A DNA stretch of 29,695 nucleotides from a virus, in the IMG/VR virus record IMGVR_UViG_3300034021_000736, positions 1-29,695 of that record. One strand, given 5' to 3'. Of the stretch, positions 14,475-22,146 are shown piece after piece. Made by a program: the position numbers and the translations under genes. Each line of letters begins with the position of its first letter. The first letter of the stretch is position 1. The notes beneath the pieces were generated by a model. The model saw only the letters and a list, made by a program, of their open reading frames with translations. It made no database searches and was not told the DNA's origin.

Positions 14475-15170
14475 ATGCTAAGTACAAAAAACATCCCATC
14501 GGGATCAGGTATGTCAAAGAGTATATTACCTGGAGCTAAAGTGTTAAAGATTAATTCTGTTACTTTAGACAAAGTATCTTATAAAGAAGATGCATATCAT
14601 TTAACTTTACATTGTGAAACAGAACCTGTAGAAGGTTTAGATGGTTTCTTCATTGATAAAGATGATACATCAAAAGGTAAACACCTAGGTCAAATTGGTA
14701 GAATTAAAGCAGGATCTTATCCATTTTCTGATGGTATGACTAAATCAGGAATTAAAATTGAAAGAGATAGAACAATTTTACAGTTTGTAAAGAATGTAGC
14801 TACAGAGTTAGGTTTTTATGACTGGTTTGAAGCTCAAGATAATAAGTTTAGTACTATAGAGGATTTTATTTCTCATCTTGATGCATCTAAACCGTTCAAG
14901 AATATCTACTTTAATGCAGTAGTATCTGGTAAGGAATATGAAAAAAATGGTTATATTAATTATGACTTATTCTTTCCAAAATTTGATAAGACATCTAAGC
15001 CAATGGAAGCAATTAAATCAGTAGATACTGCTAATCAAGGTGCTCTTATTGTGTTTGACAATGAACTTCATATCAAGAAATTGAGTAAGGCACCAACATC
15101 AGCACCAGTAGATTTATTTGAAGGATCTCTTCCTGTGAGTAATTCTGTTGGTAATGATTTTGAATTATAA
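14475..15170 (+). CDS. Single-stranded DNA-binding protein candidate
   Basis: This 231-residue protein has a beta-rich core (KINSVTLDKVSYKEDAYHLT, IYFNAVVSGKEYEKNGYINY) compatible with an OB fold. A flexible linker rich in Ala, Pro and Ser follows, then a short C-terminal tail DLFEGSLPVSNSVGNDFEL that ends acidic-hydrophobic, as SSB tails do when recruiting partners. It lies directly behind the Sak4-like ATPase, a common phage pairing. The family is inferred from context and architecture. A strong terminator follows. Confidence 0.6.
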   Translation: MLSTKNIPSGSGMSKSILPGAKVLKINSVTLDKVSYKEDAYHLTLHCETEPVEGLDGFFIDKDDTSKGKHLGQIGRIKAGSYPFSDGMTKSGIKIERDRTILQFVKNVATELGFYDWFEAQDNKFSTIEDFISHLDASKPFKNIYFNAVVSGKEYEKNGYINYDLFFPKFDKTSKPMEAIKSVDTANQGALIVFDNELHIKKLSKAPTSAPVDLFEGSLPVSNSVGNDFEL

Positions 15171-15191
15171 TCATTAGAATTTTATAAATTT

Positions 15192-15220
15192 GGGCGGGCA
15201 CTAACACCCGCCCTTTTTAT
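15192..15220 (+). terminator. Strong intrinsic terminator
   Basis: GGGCGGG (15192-15198) and CCCGCCC (15207-15213) form a seven-base GC stem around an 8-base loop, followed directly by TTTTTAT. It follows the SSB gene and lies only 16 bases before the primase ATG at 15230. Confidence 0.85.
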
Positions 15221-15229
15221 TTCAATATT

Positions 15230-16183
15230 ATGCTCTCAACCAAAGATTTATTTTCAATTAGTGATGTTCCAGAAAGTTGGATATTTGAATATTATGCAGG
15301 TTTATCAGGTAGTTTGTTGGGAGAGGATATAACCTTAAAATCATTATTTAAACCTAACGAGAAAACACCATCAATGAAGATCTTCTATAAAGATGGAAGA
15401 TATTTCTATAAAGATTTTTCCTCTGGTAATGGAGGTACAGCTATTAATTTAGTTGAAAAGGTATACGGATTAACATATGGAGAAACGATAAGCAAGATCA
15501 TTAATGATTACAAGTCTTATCATGGTAATGGAAAAATATATATTAAGCAAAGTTTTAAACCTAAAGATAAAACAGTAGTTGATAGTTTTGAAATCAAACC
15601 CTGGACACAACGTGATGCTAAATTCTGGTCTAAGTTTAACATTGGTTCTAAGTTATTAGAACTATATAATGTTAAACCTTGTGATATTATCTTAAAGAAA
15701 GGTGATAAGATAATAGACTTAAGAGGTAGAATGATCTATGGTTATTTTGATAGCAATGGTGAGATATATAAAATATATCAACCATATAATCAAGACAATA
15801 AGTTTCTAACTTTTAAATCTCACATACAAGGTCTTGATCAGTTGGAGTATAAACATAAATATTTGGTTATAGTATCATCTTTAAAAGATGGTCTATCTCT
15901 TAATAGTTTAGGTTTACCTGTAGAATTTATAGCACCAGCAAGTGAGAATACTATTATTGAACCAGTTGTAATTGATATTCTAAAATCAAAATATCAAAAG
16001 ATTATTACTATCCTTGACAATGATGATGCTGGATTAAGAGCAATGCTTAAATACAACAGTTTGTATAATCTACCATATGCTAATCTTGATATGTCTAAAG
16101 ATATATCAGATTCTGTTAAAGATCATGGTTCCCAAGAAGTTAAATTAAATTTATACTCTTTACTTAAAAGTATTATAAAATGA
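15230..16183 (+). CDS. DnaG-type primase with divergent zinc-finger and TOPRIM domains
   Basis: This 317-residue primase-like protein has two domains. The N-terminal part follows the CHC2 zinc-finger layout (NEKTPSMKIFYKDGRYFYKDFSSG, residues about 43-66, then GGTAINLVEKVYG), but the zinc-binding Cys/His residues are missing. The C-terminal TOPRIM domain has VSSLKDGL near 213-220 and ILDNDDAGL near 261-269, with the metal-binding acidic pair. The usual Glu-Gly of the first TOPRIM motif is replaced by a S-L-K-D-G form that I have seen in other phage primases. It would make RNA primers for the DnaB-like helicase and polymerase. Confidence 0.8.
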   Translation: MLSTKDLFSISDVPESWIFEYYAGLSGSLLGEDITLKSLFKPNEKTPSMKIFYKDGRYFYKDFSSGNGGTAINLVEKVYGLTYGETISKIINDYKSYHGNGKIYIKQSFKPKDKTVVDSFEIKPWTQRDAKFWSKFNIGSKLLELYNVKPCDIILKKGDKIIDLRGRMIYGYFDSNGEIYKIYQPYNQDNKFLTFKSHIQGLDQLEYKHKYLVIVSSLKDGLSLNSLGLPVEFIAPASENTIIEPVVIDILKSKYQKIITILDNDDAGLRAMLKYNSLYNLPYANLDMSKDISDSVKDHGSQEVKLNLYSLLKSIIK

Positions 16184-16611
16184 GCTGGATATATAAAGGA
16201 ATGGTATTTACTGATGAAATGATACCAGATGATGCAATTGGATTCATATATAAAATGGATACAACATATGAAGGTAGAATAGTTAGTTACATTGGTAGAA
16301 AGAATTTCTTTACTGATGCAAAAGCAAAAATTCTTAAGAAGAATCTACCTAAAGATAAACGTAAGAAGACATATACTAGAGTAAGGAAGATGACATATCA
16401 AAATTACTATAGTAGTAACTTAGTACTGAAGAATTTACATAAAGAAGGTTGTCCTATACGTAGGGAAATACTTAGGATATGTCATTCTAAAACAGAACTA
16501 TCTTACTATGAAACTAAGTATCAATTTGTACATGAAGTGCTTGAATCAGATGAATGGTTAAATGGTAATATCTTAGGAAGATTTTATAAACAAAAGAAAC
16601 ATGACAGATAA
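16180..16611 (+). CDS. GIY-YIG endonuclease (SegE-like)
   Basis: This 143-residue basic protein has a GIY-YIG fold signature: GFIYKMD at 21-27 and SYIGRKNF at 36-43, with the arginine after YIG. TYQNYYSSNLVLKNLHKEG, RREILRICHSKTELSYYETK (with the likely metal-binding Glu) and WLNGNILGRFYK follow. The pattern matches putative SegE-like phage nucleases. It could be a homing nuclease or a structural nuclease acting on replication intermediates. It overlaps the primase by 4 bases and the next gene by 11. Confidence 0.75.
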   Translation: MSWIYKGMVFTDEMIPDDAIGFIYKMDTTYEGRIVSYIGRKNFFTDAKAKILKKNLPKDKRKKTYTRVRKMTYQNYYSSNLVLKNLHKEGCPIRREILRICHSKTELSYYETKYQFVHEVLESDEWLNGNILGRFYKQKKHDR

Positions 16612-17764
16612 TGAATCATTAGAGAAAATTAGTAAGTCATTAATGTTAAAAGAGCCCTTCTATGGGCTCTTTCTCATTATGCTTAATAAAGTATGGAGAC
16701 AAGATGTACCTACTGCAGGTGTATCAAGAAATAATATCAATTTTCAGTTGGCTATAAATCCAGAGTTCTGGAATAGTTTATCTGAAGATCATAAAATAGG
16801 CTTATTAAAACATGAGCTATTACATATCTGTTTTCATCATTTATCTCTTAGAGATATTCTGAATGATCATAGAATATTTAATATTGCTGCAGATATTGAA
16901 ATTAATCAATATATAGATGGACATCAATTACCTGAAGGAGCATTACTACCAAAAAGTTTTCCTGAATTAAGTTTAGGAATAAAGGAAGGTACTAAGACTT
17001 ATTATACAATCCTTCTTGATGCTGCACAGAATAATAAATCAAAAGCTTTAAATGATTTATTAGAACAATTAGCTAATAATCCAGATCATCCTACTAATCA
17101 TTCTACATGGAATGAGTTTGATGAGTTAGATGAATCAACTAAAAAACTAATTGAAAAGCAAGCTAATCATTTAATGAATGAAGTTGCTGATCAAATTAAA
17201 AAAGCTAAAGGTCAAATTCCTGGACTTATTGCTAATTTATTAGATAAAATAAATTTAAAGGAAGAACCCAAGTTTGACTGGAAAGGTTATCTTAGAAGAT
17301 TTGCTGGAGGTTCTAGCAAGATATTTACTAAGAAGTTAAGAAGAAAATTTAATAAAAGATACGAGGATAGTCCTGGTTTAAAGATTAAACCTAAAAAACA
17401 TATTCTTGTTGCTGTAGATACATCTGGTTCTGTTTCACAAAAAGAACTTGTAGAATTCTTTCAGGAAATAAATCATATTCATAAAACTGGTACCGAAATA
17501 ACAGTAGTACAATGTGATTCTGCTATCAGTTCAATTGAAGAATATAATCCTAGAAAAGAAATAAAATTACATGGTAGAGGTGGTACCTCATTTGAACCAG
17601 TAATTGAAATGTATAATAATAATAAGAAATATTGTTCACTTATCTATTTTACAGATGGTGAATGCAGTACTCAATTAGTACCAAGAGGTAGATGTTTATG
17701 GGTATTATCTGCACAATCGCATGATAATAATGAGTTACCAGGAAATGTTATAAAATTAAATTAA
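16601..17764 (+). CDS. Zincin plus VWA protein (second MoxR partner)
   Basis: This 387-residue protein joins an N-terminal zincin-like domain to a C-terminal VWA domain. The zinc motif HELLH is at 71-75, with HICFHHLSLRD and FNIAADIEINQYI downstream, as in DUF2201-type proteins. A helical middle follows. The VWA MIDAS is complete: VDTSGSVS near 272-279, the Thr in GRGGTSFEP near 327 and the Asp in YFTDGECS near 351. The ATPase partner starts two bases later. Together they form a second AAA+/VWA machine, here with a potential protease or metal-handling head. Confidence 0.85.
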   Translation: MTDNESLEKISKSLMLKEPFYGLFLIMLNKVWRQDVPTAGVSRNNINFQLAINPEFWNSLSEDHKIGLLKHELLHICFHHLSLRDILNDHRIFNIAADIEINQYIDGHQLPEGALLPKSFPELSLGIKEGTKTYYTILLDAAQNNKSKALNDLLEQLANNPDHPTNHSTWNEFDELDESTKKLIEKQANHLMNEVADQIKKAKGQIPGLIANLLDKINLKEEPKFDWKGYLRRFAGGSSKIFTKKLRRKFNKRYEDSPGLKIKPKKHILVAVDTSGSVSQKELVEFFQEINHIHKTGTEITVVQCDSAISSIEEYNPRKEIKLHGRGGTSFEPVIEMYNNNKKYCSLIYFTDGECSTQLVPRGRCLWVLSAQSHDNNELPGNVIKLN

Positions 17765-17765
17765 G

Positions 17766-18935
17766 ATGGCAAAAGAAGTAAATTTGAATATTGACGAAGT
17801 CAAAGATTTTGTAAAGCATATTGTAGAAAATAATAGATACTTACAAGCACAAGGTAAACCTTCAGTTGCTGTAGAAGTAATGGGTGATTCTGGTATTGGT
17901 AAAACATCAGCTATCCTACAAATTGCAGATGAACTAAATTTTAATTGTGTAAAGATTAATCTTGCACAGATAGAAGAATTGGGTGACTTAGTAGGTTTTC
18001 CTATTAGACAATTTGAAGTTTGTAAAGATGGAGAATGTATGTGGGCTGATGAGCATGCAGTAGAAGATTATACTCGCAGAGGTTATCAGTTTACAGGATT
18101 AAAGAGAATGTCTTATTGTCCACCAGAATGGATTGCAGATAAAACAGCAGGTGGTATATTAATTCTTGATGACTGGAATCGTGCAGATGTAAGATTCATT
18201 CAAGCAGTTATGGAACTAATTGATAGACAACAGTATATCTCTTGGAAATTACCACAGGATTGGCATATCATCTTAACTAGTAATCCAGATAATGGTGATT
18301 ACTTGGTAAACTCAACAGATAATGCACAGAGAACCAGATATATCACAGCTAATCTTAAGTTTGATATCAAAGTATGGGCACGTTGGGCAGAAGCAAACAA
18401 ACTAGATACTAGATGTATTAACTTCTTATTGATGCATCCTGAACTGGTTACAACACAGACAAATGCAAGAAGTATTACTACATTCTTTAATGCTATTAGT
18501 TCTATTCCAGTATTTGAAGATAAGTTAAATCTTATTCAGAATATTGGTGAGGGTAGTGTTGGTAGTGAGTTTGCAAGCTTGTTTACTTTGTTTATTAATA
18601 ACAAACTAGATAAGTTGATAACACCTGAAGATATGCTTACAAAAGATGAGAAGTATGTAAAAGGTGTTCTTAATGGTACAATTGGAGAGAATGCTTCTTA
18701 TAGAGCAGACATTGCTAGTACTCTAGCAACAAGACTTGTAAATTTTAGTTTGAATTACGCAACTACACATAGTATTCCTGATCCAATGATCAATAGAATT
18801 TCTTTGTTAGTTACTGAGGATATCTTTGGTACTGATCTTAATTACTATGTAATTAGAACAATACTAAATGGTAATAAATCTAAGTTTAGCAAACTTATGA
18901 TGAATCCAAAAGTGATTCAAATGGCAGTAAAATAA
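17766..18935 (+). CDS. MoxR-type AAA+ ATPase (second pair)
   Basis: This 389-residue AAA+ protein has Walker A GDSGIGKTS near 40-48, Walker B GGILILDDWNRAD near 129-141, sensor 1 ILTSNPDNGD near 168-177, and AQRTRYITANLKF, where an arginine finger is expected. A helical C-terminal region follows. The long insert between Walker A and B (QIEELGDLVGFPIRQFE, ECMWADEH, YCPPEWI) is characteristic of MoxR/CbbQ-like proteins, with the pore loop region. It is translated directly after its zincin-VWA partner. By eye it shares motifs but no extended identity with the ATPase at 1902-2975. Confidence 0.87.
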   Translation: MAKEVNLNIDEVKDFVKHIVENNRYLQAQGKPSVAVEVMGDSGIGKTSAILQIADELNFNCVKINLAQIEELGDLVGFPIRQFEVCKDGECMWADEHAVEDYTRRGYQFTGLKRMSYCPPEWIADKTAGGILILDDWNRADVRFIQAVMELIDRQQYISWKLPQDWHIILTSNPDNGDYLVNSTDNAQRTRYITANLKFDIKVWARWAEANKLDTRCINFLLMHPELVTTQTNARSITTFFNAISSIPVFEDKLNLIQNIGEGSVGSEFASLFTLFINNKLDKLITPEDMLTKDEKYVKGVLNGTIGENASYRADIASTLATRLVNFSLNYATTHSIPDPMINRISLLVTEDIFGTDLNYYVIRTILNGNKSKFSKLMMNPKVIQMAVK

Positions 18936-18943
18936 TTTAAACA

Positions 18944-18962
18944 GGGGGGATTTATCCCCCAT
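18944..18962 (+). terminator. GC hairpin between genes
   Basis: GGGGGA (18945-18950) pairs with TCCCCC (18955-18960) around a TTTA loop. There is no T tract (ATAATACTTA follows), so it may stabilise or separate transcripts rather than terminate. The next ATG is 15 bases downstream. Confidence 0.5.
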
Positions 18963-18975
18963 AATACTTAAGAAA

Positions 18976-20115
18976 ATGGTAAGAAGTGTTTTATATTTAG
19001 ATTTATACAATAATGGTTCACGTGATTTAGTTGATCCTGTTGTAAGACAAATTGAATTACAAAATGTAACTAAGTTACCTGATCATATTGGTTATCTATC
19101 TCATTTTTATGATCTTATAGAAAAAAGAAAATCAAATATTGATTTTGTAGAAAAAGATAAAATTTATTTTACTCCAGGATGTTCTGTACCAAGAGGTAAA
19201 TTCAAAACATATTGTGAAGATAAAAATATTAGAGTGACTAGAGATTCTAGTAAAGCTAATTATATTGTATATTCTGAGAAGTCTGTAATTGGTTTATTTT
19301 CTCAAACTTGGGAATATACTATCAGTTCTGAACTAATGATAAATCTTATAACTAATAGTAATTTATTTAATCAATCTACTACTAATCTAATCATTAATAC
19401 ATTAGATAAAGCAGAGTATAGAGATAAAGTTCTTATTAGTTATCAAACAAAGAATATTTTAGAAAAATGTATTTTATTACTCAAAAATATAGGATTTATT
19501 CCTATGGATACAGAGTATAAAAATGAATTTGATAGATCTAAAAAGATCATTAGAGTTGATGATAGAAAATCTTTTGAATTATTATTTGATCCTAATACTA
19601 AAGTTATTAATCAGGAATTAATTTTATCTAAAATTAATAGTGACAATGTGATTAATAAAGAAATGTATGAGAGTATTGAAAAATTATTCCAAAGTAATCA
19701 AGAATCTGATTGGACTGTAGCTATGGAAATTATGGCTAATTCTGATTTAGATAATTCTGCTTTATATAACTTTTTATTATTTAAACATTATTATGGTTCT
19801 AGAATGGCATATGCTAAATCAAGAAATCATGTTAATTTTAAATCCATGCTTGAATATTATGGAGTTAATAAATATTCTAATATTACATTAGATGTAATTA
19901 TTGATTTTCTAAAATTAAAAGGAGTATTTAATCAGTATGCTTATGATTTAATTAATGAAATGTATGTTAAAGAAATTAAATCATATTTAGGTGACTGGAG
20001 ATTTAAAAATATTGATTTTAATGTTTTTGATTTCAAAATAAATACCGAAATTGATGCAGAATTAGATGAACCAATTAATCAAATAGAAGAGGAATGTTTG
20101 AACCTAGAAGCATAG
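18976..20115 (+). CDS. Conserved protein of unknown function
   Basis: I do not recognise this 379-residue protein. The N-terminal third contains an alpha/beta segment (KIYFTPGCSVPRGKFKTYCE ... ANYIVYSEKSV) whose order of strand, Cys-Pro-Arg loop and a later YIVYSE strand could be a BRCT-like or Rossmann-like fold. The rest is helical and rich in Asn, Lys, Ile and Asp, ending in a very acidic EIDAELDEPINQIEEE tail. It lies between the second AAA+/VWA pair and an exonuclease gene, which it overlaps by 22 bases. A role in DNA replication is possible from context only. Confidence 0.6.
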   Translation: MVRSVLYLDLYNNGSRDLVDPVVRQIELQNVTKLPDHIGYLSHFYDLIEKRKSNIDFVEKDKIYFTPGCSVPRGKFKTYCEDKNIRVTRDSSKANYIVYSEKSVIGLFSQTWEYTISSELMINLITNSNLFNQSTTNLIINTLDKAEYRDKVLISYQTKNILEKCILLLKNIGFIPMDTEYKNEFDRSKKIIRVDDRKSFELLFDPNTKVINQELILSKINSDNVINKEMYESIEKLFQSNQESDWTVAMEIMANSDLDNSALYNFLLFKHYYGSRMAYAKSRNHVNFKSMLEYYGVNKYSNITLDVIIDFLKLKGVFNQYAYDLINEMYVKEIKSYLGDWRFKNIDFNVFDFKINTEIDAELDEPINQIEEECLNLEA

Positions 20116-21092
20116 AAGAACAGGAGTTTGTAAAGACTCCTTTTTTCTTCAGTTATTCAAGTCTGAATAAGTTAAGTTTTTCACCCAGAGCATTTTATGC
20201 TCATTACATCTTAAAACAAAGAGAAGAAAAACCAGAGAGTTTTTTAATTGAAGGAAAATTAATTCATGCTTTATTACTAGAAAAAGAAAAGTTTGAAGAT
20301 AATTTTATTATTTCTCCATCAAAGATTCCTAATCCAAATATTAAAGAATTAATTGATTATGTTTATTATCAAAGTGAAAAAACTCTTGACTCAAAATTAA
20401 TTGATTATACTGATTGTATAATTGATTATTTAAAACAAATTAATTTATATCAAACATTAAAAACTGATCAGCAAAGACTAGATAAAATAAATACAAGTGA
20501 AAACCAAAGTTATTTTGAATTCCTAAAGATTAAAGAATCAAAGATTATTGTTTCTCAAGAAACATATAACAAATGTGTCAAAGGTGTACAAATAATTAAA
20601 GAAGACAGAGTTGTTAAAACAAAATTAATTACAGAGACTTCCTGGGAATTATTAGAATGTTTGAATGAGATTGAGCTTTCATATTTTGATAAAGAACAGG
20701 GTATTGGATTCAAAGGTGTATTAGATAATTTAGTTATAGATTATGAAAACAAAGTTGTATTAATTAACGATTTAAAAACCACAAGTAAGTCCATATCAGA
20801 GTTTGAAGAAACGGTCCAGTATTACAACTATTGGCTTCAAGCTGCTATGTACCACAAATTAGTTACAAACCAAATATTATCTAGATTCAAAGACCAAGAA
20901 CTTTGGCGTATTGAATTTAATTTCATAGTTTATGATGCTTATGAGCAAGTGTATTGCTTTCCAGTATCAAATGAGACAATGGAATTATGGACATCTAAGT
21001 TTATACAAAGAATTGAAGAAGCAAAATATCACCTAAATAGTGGTGATTTCACTTTGCCCTATAGATTCGCTATGGGGAATGTAACTTTGTAA
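20094..21092 (+). CDS. PD-(D/E)XK exonuclease
   Basis: This 332-residue nuclease is of the RecB/exonuclease VIII type. SYSSLNKLSFSPRAFYAHYI and the LIEGKLIHALLLE helix match the N-terminal motifs. The catalytic core reads GFKGVLDNLVI, then VVLINDLKTTS near 221-231, supplying the Asp and the D-x-K triad. YWLQAAMYHKLV near 246-257 is the Q-x-x-x-Y motif IV. It would resect double-stranded DNA to expose strands for the Sak4-like annealing ATPase. It overlaps the preceding gene by 22 bases. Confidence 0.82.
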   Translation: MFEPRSIEEQEFVKTPFFFSYSSLNKLSFSPRAFYAHYILKQREEKPESFLIEGKLIHALLLEKEKFEDNFIISPSKIPNPNIKELIDYVYYQSEKTLDSKLIDYTDCIIDYLKQINLYQTLKTDQQRLDKINTSENQSYFEFLKIKESKIIVSQETYNKCVKGVQIIKEDRVVKTKLITETSWELLECLNEIELSYFDKEQGIGFKGVLDNLVIDYENKVVLINDLKTTSKSISEFEETVQYYNYWLQAAMYHKLVTNQILSRFKDQELWRIEFNFIVYDAYEQVYCFPVSNETMELWTSKFIQRIEEAKYHLNSGDFTLPYRFAMGNVTL

Positions 21093-21104
21093 AACAGTAA
21101 TCTT

Positions 21105-21674
21105 ATGATTAAACAATTGTATATAGAATACATACAGAAATCAAGGATTTTTTTATATCCAGCTTTGGATATTAAACGAGGTAGTAGTGTTACTCCAATA
21201 GAGACTTATGTTTCTTGGAAAGATCACTATACTGTAGATGATAATAAATTAATCTGTCTATATCATATTAGGACAGATCAAGAATTTAAGACATTTGAGA
21301 AAATTAAACTATTTGCTAATTCTAAATTTGATGATTTTCAATATGTAGGAGAAGACAAAGGTGTTTATGTTTTTGACCTTAGTATATATAAATATGAATA
21401 TTCTGCTTTCTTAGAAGGTAAGTATTCAAAATTTGCAGAAGACTATAAACAGAATGTACTTTCTTTCTTTAAGCAGTCTAAAACTCACCAGGAATATATA
21501 GATAGTTATCTGTATCCTGAGAAGTATATAGATAAATACGCTGAGATATTATCATCTAATGACTTTAAATCTATTAAGGAAGCCTTAATAGAAGTTGGAG
21601 AACTTTGTGAAAAACCTGATTTTGATAAAGAAGATCTTAAATTAGAAGTTCTTAAGTTGGAATTAACAAAATAA
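21105..21674 (+). CDS. Conserved phage protein of unknown function
   Basis: This 189-residue protein has the N-terminal pattern LYIEYIQKSRIFLYPALDIK RGSSVTPIETYVSW. I associate this with uncharacterised phage proteins that often lie near replication genes. It continues with beta-like segments (LICLYHIRTDQEF) and a Lys/Glu/Leu-rich helical C-terminus (FDKEDLKLEVLKLELTK). No enzymatic motif was seen. It is followed four bases later by another unknown gene, suggesting they are cotranscribed and may work together. Confidence 0.62.
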   Translation: MIKQLYIEYIQKSRIFLYPALDIKRGSSVTPIETYVSWKDHYTVDDNKLICLYHIRTDQEFKTFEKIKLFANSKFDDFQYVGEDKGVYVFDLSIYKYEYSAFLEGKYSKFAEDYKQNVLSFFKQSKTHQEYIDSYLYPEKYIDKYAEILSSNDFKSIKEALIEVGELCEKPDFDKEDLKLEVLKLELTK

Positions 21675-21677
21675 CTT

Positions 21678-22082
21678 ATGTATATTTGTAAAAACCAAAA
21701 TATGAAGAACATGCTAATGATTTCATCCGAATGGGAAGGGCGTGAAGCCTTTAGGATGATACCTGTAACAGGAGATTGCCCATATGTAGAAGGAATTTTT
21801 GATTCAGAAACTAGAGTACTAGTTCTGTTTTCAAAAGGATTAAAAGAATCATTTCATATGGTTCCTCGTGTAGATGATAATGGTGATCCAATTCCAGTAG
21901 GAAAAGGTAAAGCTAGAATGAATGGAAAATCTTACCGTGAGGAAAGAAGAACTATTCAAACATTTCATGAGTATTATATTACAGACAAAGCAGAGATTGA
22001 AAGTTTCCTAGAGATGTTTAGCATCAACTATGATACTTTTGATTACAATAAATATTTTGAGACTCAAGAAGTTTTAGCTTAA
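21678..22082 (+). CDS. Conserved phage protein of unknown function
   Basis: This 134-residue protein has a beta-rich body (LMISSEWEGREAFRMIPVTG DCPYVEGIFD, RVLVLFSKGLKESFHMVPRV). A basic KARMNGKSYREERRTIQTFHEYY region follows, then an acidic helical end. ATG 21678 is the earliest start; ATG 21702 (MKNMLMIS) would drop eight residues. The pattern FHMVPR...D-x-N-G...EERRT recalls a family of uncharacterised phage proteins. It closes a transcription unit, since a strong terminator follows. Confidence 0.62.
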   Translation: MYICKNQNMKNMLMISSEWEGREAFRMIPVTGDCPYVEGIFDSETRVLVLFSKGLKESFHMVPRVDDNGDPIPVGKGKARMNGKSYREERRTIQTFHEYYITDKAEIESFLEMFSINYDTFDYNKYFETQEVLA

Positions 22083-22102
22083 TATTATTAATGCAGACAG
22101 GG

Positions 22103-22126
22103 AAAGGGGAAATATCCCCTTTTTTT
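22103..22126 (+). terminator. Strong intrinsic terminator
   Basis: AAAGGGGA (22103-22110) and TCCCCTTT (22115-22122) pair around an AATA loop, and the 3' arm merges into a run of seven T residues. It separates the unknown-protein pair from the DNA polymerase gene, whose ATG begins 24 bases past the stem. Confidence 0.85.
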
Positions 22127-22146
22127 GTTTGCTTAAATTGTAGATT

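Noticed and set aside
5598-20115. Alternative genetic code with TAG read as glutamine, known in some crAss-like phages
   Set aside because: TAG ends genes at 5600, 8726, 9118 and 20115, each followed or overlapped by a properly placed next start, and no long frame is broken by TAG. The standard code explains the window.
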